Positions 19,763 to 33,707 of a DNA stretch of 64,000 bases are shown here, one piece after another. Source of the DNA: Mantamonas sphyraenae. Its lineage: Eukaryota; CRuMs; Mantamonadidae. Where the stretch lies: NCBI GenBank assembly GCA_026936335.1, contig JAPMXV010000023.1:1-64000 (forward strand), written 5' to 3'. Within the stretch, counting starts at the first letter, position 1, and each line of letters starts with the position of its first letter. The position numbers and the translations under genes were made by a program. The notes beneath the pieces are model-generated. The model was not told the DNA's origin. It did not search any database and was given only the letters and a program-made list of their open reading frames with translations.

Positions 19763-22735
19763 ATGTTCACCAAACTCACCCGCGCCTCACTCGCCCCGTC
19801 CACCCGCTCCACCCTCTCCCTCAACCAAACCCTCCACGGCTACGTTGTCAACAACATCCAAGACGTGCCCGAGTTTGATCTCCAAGTCGTCCAGCTCGAA
19901 CACCAGGACACAGGCGCACAGCACCTTCACATCCACACCGACGACCCAAACAATGTGTTTTCCGTCTCTTTCCCAACACAGCCCACCGACGACACAGGCG
20001 TGGCCCACATCCTCGAGCACACCGTCCTCTGCGGCTCCGAAAAGTACCCGGTCCGCGACCCCTTCTTCAACATGCTCAAGCGTTCCATGAGCACCTTTAT
20101 GAACGCCATGACCGCCTCCGACTTCACCACCTACCCCTTCTCCACTCTCAATGAGGTCGACTACCGCAACCTCATGAGCGTCTACCTCGACGCAACCTTC
20201 TTTCCGCAATTGGCCCGCGACGACTTTCTCCAGGAGGGCCATCGCTTTGACTTTGCCAACCACGACACAAACCCGCCCTCGGGTCTCCTCTACAAGGGCG
20301 TCGTCTACAACGAGATGAAGGGTGCCCTCGCAAACGCAGAGGCCCTCTACTACCACGAAGTCCTCCGCGCCCTCTACCCAAACACCACCTACCACTACAA
20401 CAGCGGCGGCCTCCCGTCTGCCATCCCCGACCTCACCTACGAACAGCTCGTCGACTTTCATCGCCATCACTACCATCCCACAAACGCCCGCTTCTTCACC
20501 TACGGCTCCTTTGATCTCGAGCCCACCCTCCAACACATCCACAACCACGCCCTCTCCCGCTTCGGTCCCATCCAGCCCGTCCCAGACGTCCCCGATGTCC
20601 ACCGCTACACCTCTCCCATCTCCACAACCGTCACCGGCCCGGCAAACGACATGGCCCCAAACCCCGACAAGCAGGTCATCACAGGCTCCACCTACCTCGC
20701 CAACGACGTCCGCGACCACTACACAACCTTCAAACTCGACGTCCTCTCCACCCTCATGTTTGACGGTCCCTCCTCCCCGTTCTTCCAGGCCCTCCTCGCC
20801 TCCGGTCTCGGCGACGCCTTTTCCCCCGTCACCGGCTACGCCTCCTACGTCAAGCACACCTTTCTCGGCGCCGGCGTACAGGGCACCTCCTCCGACCAGG
20901 TTGACAACGTCCTCCAAACCATCCAGGACACCTGGCACCGCGTCGCACACGACAGCCACGGCCTCTCCGACAAGCGCATCCAGGGCGTCCTCCACCAGCT
21001 CGAGATCAGCCGCCGCGTAAAGGGCACAGACTTTGGCCTCTCTCTCCTCTGGGCCCTCATGCGCTCCTGGGCCCACCAGAAGGATCCCATCGAAACCATT
21101 CTCCTCTCCAAGCACATCGATGCCCTACGCGCAGACCTCCAAACCGGCAAGGTCTTTGAGCCCCTCGTCCAGCAGTACATCCTCGACAACCCGCACCGCG
21201 CAGACGTCACCATGCTCCCCGACGCAGACTACCACGCTTCCCTCCAGCGCACAGAGGCCCAACGTCTCGCCACCCTCGAAGACGCCTTCAACGACGACCA
21301 GAAGCGCGACATCGTCGACACCGCTCGCCGCCTCCAGGAGCGCCAGGACCAGGACCAGGACATGAGCATCCTCCCCACCCTCACACGCGACGACATCAAC
21401 CCGCACGGCATCGACTGGAACCTCGTCCCTACCACCGTCCACGACAGCCCCGTCTTTGTCAACGAGCAGGCCACGAACCAGGTCGCCATCGTCCACTCTC
21501 TCTTTGACCTCCCGTCTCCACTCCCGCCCCATCTCCAGGACGCCCTCCCGCTCTTCAACGCCACCCTCACACGCCTCGGCGCTGCAGACATGGACGACCA
21601 GCAGCTCAACCAAGAGATCGACCTCCACACAGGCGGCATCGGCCTCTCCTCCGTCGTCCATGCCAATCTCGACGACGCCTCCTCCTTCACACACAGCGTC
21701 CTCCTCGGAAGCCGTGCCCTCGACCGCAATGCCTCCCACATGAGCTCCCTCATCCGCGCCGTCCTCAACGAGCCCTGGCACGACGACCGCGCCCTCCCCA
21801 CCCTCCGCACACTCATTGCCAGCCGTGCCAGCGCCCTTACAGACAGCGTCGCTCAGAACGGCCACGTCTTTGCACGCACTCTCGCCGCTGCACCCCTCTC
21901 CCCGTACCACGCCCTCTGTGAACGCCTCGACGGTCTCTCCCACGTTCGCTACATGAACAACCTCCAGGCAAACCCCGAAGCGCCCCAACTCATCCTCACC
22001 CACTTTGACCAACTCTCCCAATCCCTCTTTGACCCGGCCTCCCTCCGCACAAAGATCACCGCCGACCGCCAAACCCTCGACTCTGCCACCCACGATGCCC
22101 TCGCCTACCTCCAGCACATCGGCCAGCGCCACCAGCCCCTTCCCTCTTCCTCTTCCTCCGCCTCCGATCCCTCCCACCGCCGCCTGTTTTACCACGTGCC
22201 CTTCCCAGTCAACTACGGCGCCAAGGCTGTTCCCACTGTCGCCTACAACCACCCAGACTACCCGGCTCTCACCGTTGCCGCAAAGATCATGGGCGCAAAC
22301 TACCTCCACCGTGAGATCCGCGAAAAGGGCGGCGCATACGGCAGCGGCGCCATCCAAGGCCCCGGTGCAATGACCTTTTTCAGCTACCGCGACCCTCGCA
22401 CCCTCGAGACCCAGCAGGTCTTTGACGACGCCTGCACTTGGCTCGCACGCGGCGAATTCACACAACGCTGGCTCGACGAGGCCATCCTCAGTGTCTTTGG
22501 CCAGGTCGACGCTCCCGTCGCCCTCCAGGCTCGTGGCAACGCCCAGTTCCTCCACAACATGACCTACGACGACCTCGAACGCCGCCGCCAGCAGTACCTC
22601 GCTGTCTCCCGCGACGACATTGTCGACGTCGCCCAACGCTACCTCGTCGACGTCGATGGCTCCCGCGCCATCCTTGGCTCCCTCACCGACGACCTACGCA
22701 CACGCCTGGGCAACGACTGGGAAACCGAGATGTGA
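19763..22735 (+). CDS. PITRM1: Presequence protease, mitochondrial M16C metallopeptidase
   Basis: This is an intron-less gene of 990 residues, the usual length for PreP/Cym1/PITRM1. These enzymes degrade cleaved targeting peptides and other short peptides in the mitochondrial matrix. The first ~30 residues are Arg/Ser/Thr-rich and lack acidic residues, as in mitochondrial presequences. The inverted zinc motif HILEH is at residues 82-86, followed by TVLCGSEKYP and the downstream NEMKG region carrying the third zinc-ligand glutamate. The C-terminal half has the M16C signature REKGGAYGSGA. The gene is convergent with CKS1, whose stop lies about 60 bases downstream. Confidence 0.96.
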   Translation: MFTKLTRASLAPSTRSTLSLNQTLHGYVVNNIQDVPEFDLQVVQLEHQDTGAQHLHIHTDDPNNVFSVSFPTQPTDDTGVAHILEHTVLCGSEKYPVRDPFFNMLKRSMSTFMNAMTASDFTTYPFSTLNEVDYRNLMSVYLDATFFPQLARDDFLQEGHRFDFANHDTNPPSGLLYKGVVYNEMKGALANAEALYYHEVLRALYPNTTYHYNSGGLPSAIPDLTYEQLVDFHRHHYHPTNARFFTYGSFDLEPTLQHIHNHALSRFGPIQPVPDVPDVHRYTSPISTTVTGPANDMAPNPDKQVITGSTYLANDVRDHYTTFKLDVLSTLMFDGPSSPFFQALLASGLGDAFSPVTGYASYVKHTFLGAGVQGTSSDQVDNVLQTIQDTWHRVAHDSHGLSDKRIQGVLHQLEISRRVKGTDFGLSLLWALMRSWAHQKDPIETILLSKHIDALRADLQTGKVFEPLVQQYILDNPHRADVTMLPDADYHASLQRTEAQRLATLEDAFNDDQKRDIVDTARRLQERQDQDQDMSILPTLTRDDINPHGIDWNLVPTTVHDSPVFVNEQATNQVAIVHSLFDLPSPLPPHLQDALPLFNATLTRLGAADMDDQQLNQEIDLHTGGIGLSSVVHANLDDASSFTHSVLLGSRALDRNASHMSSLIRAVLNEPWHDDRALPTLRTLIASRASALTDSVAQNGHVFARTLAAAPLSPYHALCERLDGLSHVRYMNNLQANPEAPQLILTHFDQLSQSLFDPASLRTKITADRQTLDSATHDALAYLQHIGQRHQPLPSSSSSASDPSHRRLFYHVPFPVNYGAKAVPTVAYNHPDYPALTVAAKIMGANYLHREIREKGGAYGSGAIQGPGAMTFFSYRDPRTLETQQVFDDACTWLARGEFTQRWLDEAILSVFGQVDAPVALQARGNAQFLHNMTYDDLERRRQQYLAVSRDDIVDVAQRYLVDVDGSRAILGSLTDDLRTRLGNDWETEM

Positions 22736-22793
22736 TCTCCCACAAGTCAATTTGAAAAACACCCTTTCATTCCCTCGGCTCCAAGCCCGGGAA

Positions 22794-23488
22794 TCACTCC
22801 AGGATCAACTCCTCGTCCTCCTCATACGTCTGGCTCTGCTTCTTGCTGCTCTTGCTGCTCTTGCTGCTGTTCGGGTTCGAGTTCTGGCTCGTCAGCTCTC
22901 GTCGGAACAGCAGGATGTGTGGCTCCGGACTGTGCTTCGCATAGTGGATCTACAACACCGTTGTTCACACGCACACCCCCTTTCCCGTGTCAGCGCTCCA
23001 CTTCCGGCCGCGTTTCCGCCCCCTTCCGATCTTCACGCGCGCCAAAAATCCACTTTGCAAAAGCCCGCCCACAACCACTCACCCAGCCCCTGCTCTGCTG
23101 CACGCCCAGACCACGCCACTCCGTCTCGCTCATCAGCTTGTTCTTCGGCACCATCTTTGCGATGTCGTTCGGCAGGATAACGTGACTGTTCCAATCCACC
23201 CCACACCGCGTCCGTGTCAGCGTACCGTTGACGCGCGGATTTTTTTGGCGCGCGCCCAAATCTCCACCTCCTCCCACCCCCGTCTCCAGCAACCATGCAC
23301 TGCCCACAACACGTCCACCGCCTTGCTCCAAAACACACACACATGACCATCCCCATCACTGCACGTCCGGCCCCCTCCTGCCCTCCCCACGACAGTTTGC
23401 TTCAAAGGCTCCAAATCCACCCAACCTACCGGTACTCGTACACGTCGTCATAGTATTTCTCAGAGTACATAATTTGCTTGGCAGACAT
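22794..23488 (-). CDS. CKS1: Cyclin-dependent kinase regulatory subunit CKS1
   Basis: The model is complement(join(22794..22949, 23083..23185, 23430..23488)), 105 residues. Exon 1 encodes [19 protein letters not shown], exon 2 [14 protein letters not shown] through [18 protein letters not shown], and exon 3 [19 protein letters not shown] followed by a Ser/Lys-rich tail. These are the diagnostic CKS blocks, including the anion-pocket arginines and the HxPEPH hinge. The protein binds cyclin-dependent kinases and phosphorylated substrates in cell-cycle control. All splice phases agree (2, then 0), with donors GTAGGT and GTGAGT. No single exon is long enough to be found as an open frame. It shares a 117-base divergent promoter with GCN2. 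Confidence 0.95.
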
Positions 23489-23605
23489 GGTTGTGTAAGT
23501 GTTGGTTGTCTGGGTTGCGTTCTGTGAATGATATGTGCCTGTGTCTTTGCCTTTTCAACTGCCCCGCGCAGCGCAGCGAAACACACACCCAACAACAACA
23601 GTCCC
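23489..23605. promoter_or_regulatory. Divergent promoter between CKS1 and GCN2
   Basis: This 117-base gap between two start codons facing away from each other must hold both core promoters. No recognisable box is visible. Confidence 0.45.
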
Positions 23606-27740
<4,135 letters not shown>

Positions 27741-27782
27741 CGAGCCAATTCAAACTCCATTCATGCATTGCCAGTCACTCAC

Positions 27783-29218
27783 TCATTCGCGCGTCAACAA
27801 GTACATCGACGAAGCGTGCGGCGGAATGCCCGACGACGTGAAGCCCGTGTTGAAGATGCCCACGTCTTGGTGAGCCCACAGATCGCGCACGTGCACGCGC
27901 GTGTTGTTCAGACCCACCGCACCAAAGTCCACACGGATGTCAATGGGCGGTTCGGCAATGTGCACCTGGCTGTTGTACAGCACGACAGCCACAGAGCCAT
28001 CCGACAGCGGCTTCGCCCACACCTGCCCGCCATCCGTAAAGTTTTGCGCCAGATCACCACCCTGGTGAGTGTCCGTGTTCACTGCAAGGATCTCCTTGTT
28101 CATCAGGATCTCCTTCTTCTGCGGCTCATTGTCCAGGTCGCTGATGTCCGTAGCAACAATCAGCGGGCCCCCAAACAGCGCCCACATCGCAAACTCCGTC
28201 TTGGACTCGTTGAATGTGAACGGAAACAGTCCCGTCATCAGAAAGTCTGGGTCATTCCATCCACCAGGGCCCTCAAACTTGCTCAGCCCTGCCATCTTCT
28301 GGATGATGTCCGCAGTGCCGGACGGTGACTCCCAAATCGCTGTCAACCCATCCCACACACGAGTTCCCCAATGTCAGAGACGCACAACTTGCACATCCAT
28401 CCCACTCACATTTGCGCCTCATGGCCCGTGCCTCACGCCCTCGCCCCCCTCCAACAACCCCGCCCCAAAACTCACGCAAATGGTCCGGATGCACACGGTA
28501 CATGTTTGCAATCTCTCGCCAGTTGTTCTGTGCAGGTTCGCCCTCGCCCCAGTCACACGTAGACTGCAAAGCCGTGTCAGCACAACCAAAGAAAACGGGC
28601 CTTTCGCTCTCGCTCAACGCCGCGACACAATCCACGCACAAACAAAATCGGCTTCCCCGTCTTGTTCAGGCTTTCACTGAACATGCTGTACACCTGCTTG
28701 GGCGGCAACGCAGGGTGGTGGCACCAGTCCAGCTTGACAAAGTCGATGCCCCACTCGGCCATGCGCTTGGCGTCGTCGTCAAAGTGGCCCCACGAGCCGG
28801 GTCGCCCGCGCTTGCACGTCTCTGTGCCTGCGCACAAGTAGATGCCAATCGACAGGTTCTTGCTGTGCACATAGTCTGCCAGCGCCTTCATGCCGTTGGG
28901 AAAGTTGGTTGGGTCCGGCTGCAGCTGCCCGTTTGCGTCCCGGGTCGTCGCCGACCAGCAGTCGTCCATGTTCACGTACTGGTAGCCCAGCTCCTGCATG
29001 CCGTTGCTGTGCATTGCGTCGGCCATCTTCTTGATCAGTGCCTCGTCGCAGTAGTCCAACAGACCGCAGTAATCGTCTGTGCACCATGTGTTCCAGCCTC
29101 GCGGTGGCGTCAGTGCAAGCCCGTTGTCCAGCGCTGCTGCATGGCACACCAAACATGCCACCACCACCACCACGGCCAACCACGCTGCGTGTGCTCCGTT
29201 GCTTTGAATAATTTTCAT
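27783..29218 (-). CDS. GH27 alpha-galactosidase, secreted or lysosomal
   Basis: The model is complement(join(27783..28339, 28476..28563, 28640..29218)), 407 residues with consistent phases. A hydrophobic signal peptide (AAWLAVVVVVACLVCHAAA) precedes the family start LTPPRGWNTW. GH27 motifs include YVNMDDCW, the nucleophile region DFVKLDWC, ILFSTCDWGEGEP across the first splice, and GPGGWNDPDFL. The enzyme hydrolyses terminal alpha-galactosides in lysosomes or outside the cell. The region aligning with the acid/base loop (NNWREIANMYRVHPDH) lacks an obvious family-typical aspartate pair, so I cannot assign that residue. Introns are 76 and 136 bases with donors GTGCGT and GTGAGT. The 3' ends of GCN2 and this gene converge 42 bases apart. 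Confidence 0.93.
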
Positions 29219-29260
29219 TTCTGTTGCAAAATCGCTTGAGTTGCGCCGCCTCTCGCCATC

Positions 29261-31662
29261 TCACAACTTTGCTGCACGTTTCAACGTCGGACGAATCAGC
29301 GACTCGTAGTACGGCGGCACACCGCGTGCGTCAGTCATCGGCTCGGCAGCATTGACTTTCGCAAAGTACTTTTCGTACACGTTGCCGTCGTATGCGCCCA
29401 GCGGGCTCTTCAGCACAAAGTCCTTGATGTTGAACGAGTCGACCAGCGGCACCGCTTGTTCGCGCACCTCATCACACAGCGCAAGCACCTCGGCACGCAA
29501 CGTGTGCGACTGCTCCGTGTCCACAAAGCCCGTCTCCAGAAGCAGAGCACGGTGCTCTTCCAGGTTCTTCAATCCCCACAGCGCAAACAGCTTTGCCAGC
29601 ATCCCACCCAGCTGTGCATCTTCCTTCATCACACGCTCCACCGCCATGTGGAACGACTCCATCATGTACGTGTGCGTGTGGTGACGCGCAACCTCGATCA
29701 GCTGCACAAGGTTTGCGTTCCACGCCTCCAGCTCGTCCATCCCGTCCCCAATGCACTCCTGCAACTGTTCGCCTGTCTGCATGATGATCTTGCACGCCAT
29801 CAGTTGGTGTGCCTCCAGGATGAAGCGTCCGTCGCGCATGCTCGCTCCGTCCGTGGCTGCGCTCTGCTTCACATCCACAATCTCCTCCAGTCGGTTCAGG
29901 TACGCCACCGTACCCTCCAGCTCCGTTCCCATCATTGCCTTTTGCAACATGCGCATGACACTCTTGGCGTTCTGCTGGCAGATCACTGTGTTGTCGCCCT
30001 CCCACGAGCACTGCACCGCAAAGTCGTTCAGCGACGTCGACAGCTCGCTGTACGCGCTGTATCCGTGCCCACCACACGACTCACGACACACCTCCAGACC
30101 AGCCTTGGTGTACCAGGTGCAGAACGCCTTGAGGCCACTGGAGATCGAGTGCAGATCGGCAAGCATGCGCATGTCTGGTTCGCCGCTTTCGATCGTGTCC
30201 ATCACTGCGTAGTAGTCGTTGCTCCAGCCGCTCCGCCGTAAAGTGCATCCCAAACGAGCCTGCAATCAGCGGCATCAGCCGGTACTTGTGCGTCTGGTAG
30301 TCCAGAATCTGCCGTTCCGGCTGGCCTTCCTTTGCCGGGAATTGCCTTCGCACGGCACCGTAGCGCACTGCAATCGTCAGACTCTTTTGCAGCTGTCGTG
30401 CAGAGTCGTCCACAATGTGCACGCGCCCGCCAATCAGAGCGGCATACGCAATCTGAGCCTTCACGGGCTTTGTGTACCTGCCCTGCCTGTCCACCTTGGC
30501 GTACTTCATGAGCATGTTGGTTCGTGGAATGCGCACCTCGCTAAACAGAATCCAGCCGTTGTCCAGGCCGTTGCGCCCCATCTTGTGTCCGCAGTCGCCT
30601 GCCACCACACCTGGCATGAGTGAATGATCCTCCAGCGAACGCAACTGCACCAGAAACGCATGCACGCCGTGGTCCGTGTCGCCGATGATCAGGCGTGCAA
30701 ACACCACACAGTGTGTGGCCGACTGTCCTGCCCCTCCAATCCACCACTTGGCGGACGTCAGCGTGGGCGAGTTGAGCACAAACTCGTCGCTGTCCCTGTC
30801 AAACACCGCACGCGTTTGCAGGCCCGGCACATACGACCCGTGACCCAGTTCGGTCATGGCAAAGCAGCCGATGATGCCCAACCGTGTGATCAGAGGGTCG
30901 TACTCGGCAATCAGTTCGTCTGTACCCTGAGCACGCAGAGTCTGCCGGAACAGCAAGTAATGCACACCTGTGCGTGTCTCTGCACTGCTGTCAAACAAGC
31001 CCATCTGCTTCTTCAGCGCCACCGAACGCACATCCCGGATCGACGCGTCCTTGTTGCCCGTCATCTCGTAGATCTCCAGCATACGCTTCATGCGCATAAA
31101 CGTGCGCTCACGCAGCTCCTGCCGACTCATGTCGTGGTCGCGGTCGCTGTTGAAGATCGGGTCGCGTTCCAGCAGTTTGAACAGCTGTTCCGTCAACTGC
31201 GAAACCCACACGAAAAATCCGACGCGTCAGCACCGGTCGCCAAGTGCGTGTTTACACGCCCTCGTCACCCTCCGCACACATCACACGCATCCCAAGCAAC
31301 CCCTCGCCTCGTTGCGTCTCATCCATGCACCCACGGTGTCGTCCCTGCGGCTGTCTGTTGCCTACGGGCCCTGAGCACCACTTCTTCTCGCCCCCTCCTC
31401 CGACAAAAAAAGGGCTGTCCAGTACGCAGACGGCTCCTCAACACACACACATCACCAGGGCCACCGAAATAGCCGTCCTGGCCGCCTGCGTCCATGGACC
31501 ACAGACCACACCTACCAGCGTGTTGTCTTTGCCTCCATCCAGCAGATAGGTCATCTCGCGAGGGTTGAAGCTGGCCTTGCGTCTCTCCTCCTCCAGCGGC
31601 GACTCAAACACTTGCGTGTCAAAGGACGCCAGCGTGCTGTTGGCACCGTACGTTGTGGACAT
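29261..31662 (-). CDS. ACOX1: Peroxisomal acyl-CoA oxidase, one frameshift in the assembly
   Basis: The model is complement(join(29261..31196, 31516..31662)). Exon 1 is MSTTYGANST... ending LLDGGKDNTL at a GTAGGT donor, and exon 2 begins LTEQLFKLLERDP. The FAD-binding acyl-CoA oxidase core shows TELGHGSYVPGLQT, NSPTLTSAKWW and IPRTNMLMKYA. The C-terminal half has CRESCGGHGYS with the catalytic-glutamate region following (CSWEGDNTV). The enzyme makes the first double bond in peroxisomal beta-oxidation and yields H2O2. The last residues are AKL, a classic PTS1 peroxisomal signal. Near 30225-30236 the frame shifts by one between FTAERL and NDYYAVMDTIE with no splice sites available, so this is probably a sequence error. 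Confidence 0.92.
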
Positions 31663-31772
31663 AGTCAGAAGTGGAAGAAAGGTGGTTGCGGGGGGGGGAG
31701 TTGGGGTCAATCTCTGAAGAGGTTGGGGTGTCTGCCCAGGGGCCACCATCCCATTTTCCACCGCCTTCTGCC
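31663..31772. promoter_or_regulatory. Divergent promoter between acyl-CoA oxidase and GRWD1
   Basis: This 110-base intergenic gap lies between divergent start codons. It contains a G9-10 run near 31690. No TATA-like box is seen. Confidence 0.45.
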
Positions 31773-33649
31773 ATGGTGAGCCATCCCCGCTTCCTGCTTC
31801 CTTGCCTCACTTTCCACTCACCTCCGGTTCTTTGCAATCCCACCTCAACCCGTGACCTGGCAGTCTGGAAAGCGATCTCGCGACGACCAGACGGAGGATC
31901 CGTCGATGGACACGGTGACCAAGGAGAACGCGTCGTTTGTGGACACGGCGCTGGAGTACGAAGACCTGGTGGGCGACGAGGAGGAAGAAGACGATGTGGT
32001 GGACCCGCAAAGCTCAGAGTACGAAGACCACCTGCCGCCAGTGGAAGAGGACCAGCTGGACGACAACGTGGTGATTCCAGGCGTCGAGCTGCGTCGGGGC
32101 ATCATGGACCGAGGCCTGGGCAAGGGAACCACGTCCTCCTCCTCCTCCTCCTCCTCCTCCTCCTCTTCCAACAGCGGCCGGGGCAGCCGGGGTCGGGCCA
32201 ACGATGACGGATTGGACCTGGACGGCCAGGACGACGACGAGGAGAATGCGGTAAGGGACTTTGGTGGTGGTGGTTTGCATTCCTGCGGGCGACGAGTGCC
32301 GCCCACGTACGCAGCACACACTGACACGACAGATGGGTGACGGAATTTCGGTGGGAATGTTTCATGTGCCACTGTGGGACGATGTACACACGCAGGGGCC
32401 ACGTGTGTGGCGTCGAGACGTGGACGGACTGGCGGACGGGGAGGAACTGGACTACGACCCGACGGCATACGACACACTTCACGGCTTCAACCTGGACTGG
32501 TCTTGCATGAGCTTCGACATCCTTGCGGACTCGCTGGGATCGGAACGCACACGCTACCCAATGACCATGTATGCAGTGGCCGGGTCGCAGGCAGACTCGC
32601 GACACGACAACACGCTGACGGTGTTCAAGCTGGACCAGGTGCCACGCACATACTTCAACGAAGACGACGACAACGCCCTCAACGACGACGACGATGACGA
32701 GGAGGACTACGAACCGGTGATGCAGCAGCGTACGGTGAAGCACGACGACGGTGTCAACCGCGTACGTGCCATGCCCCAATCCTGCAACATTGTGGCCACC
32801 TGGAGTGCCTCGGGAATGGTCCATTTGTACGATTTGGGTGCACACATCGCCGCCCTGGACGCGCCGCTGACCGAACAGCTCAAGGACGAGCCCTTTCAGA
32901 GCTTTGAGGGCCACGCCAACGAGGGCTACGCCATGGATTGGAGCCCGCTCAAGAAGGGACGGCTCGTCACAGGCGACTGCTCCAAGTATATCTACCTGTG
33001 GACACGGTCGCAAGGCACATGGAAGGTCAAGCAGCAGCCGTACAGCGCACACTTGGATTCGGTGGAGGACCTGCAGTGGAGTCCTGAGGAGGAGGACGTG
33101 TTTGCCTCCTGCTCCGTGGACCAGACCATCCGCATTTGGGATGTGCGCACCAAAAAGGGACAGGTGATGCACTGGCATGCGCATGACGCCGACGTCAACG
33201 TGATTGCCTGGAACACCTTTGACTCCAACTCACACCTGCTGGCCTCTGGTGGCGACGATGGCATCGTGCGCGTGTGGGACCTGTCTTGCATTCGCGATTC
33301 GCCTGACGAGGCCCTGTACGAGCATCTGGAGTGGCATCAGTCCCCAGTGACGAGCCTGGAATGGTCGCCGCACAGCGATTCGGTGCTGCTCTCCTGCAGT
33401 GACTCCCCCGACGACCAGGTGGCCATTTGGGACTTTGCGTTGGAAACGGACGAGGAAGCCAAACCCATCGACAATGTCGACAAGGGCTACGATGATGAGG
33501 AGTTGCCTCCGCAGCTCTATTTCGTCCACCAGGGCCAGACAAGCATCAAGGAGGCCCACTGGCACCCGCAGATCCCGGGACTCGTCATCAGCACCGCTTT
33601 GGATTCGTTCAACGTGTGGAAGGCACACAACATGACTGGAAGGCAATGA
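31773..33649 (+). CDS. GRWD1: Glutamate-rich WD40 protein, ribosome-assembly chaperone (GRWD1/Rrb1)
   Basis: The model is join(31773..31775, 31864..32250, 32333..33649), 568 residues. The first exon is only the start codon ATG, followed by a GTGAGC donor; exon 2 begins SGKRSRDDQTEDP. No other in-frame ATG exists before residue 16, which supports the start-codon-only exon. The N-terminal region is acidic with a poly-Ser run, then the CAF1C/H4-binding-like block (LHGFNLDWSCMSFDILAD) and a WD40 propeller with SCSVDQTIRIWDVR and SGGDDGIVRVWDLS. Rrb1/GRWD1 chaperones ribosomal protein uL3 into pre-60S particles. The second intron is 82 bases (GTAAGG donor). Confidence 0.92.
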
Positions 33650-33707
33650 ACAGCATGGCTCACGCAGCGCCACGCCAACAACAACAACAAATCAAACCCA
33701 CCCATCC

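Noticed and set aside
28564-28639. In-frame reading of the alpha-galactosidase intron 1 region (FFGCADTALQ) as coding
   Set aside because: GTGCGT donor and TTTGCAG acceptor rebuild the GH27 block ILFSTCDWG exactly, while the read-through is out of phase with exon 1.
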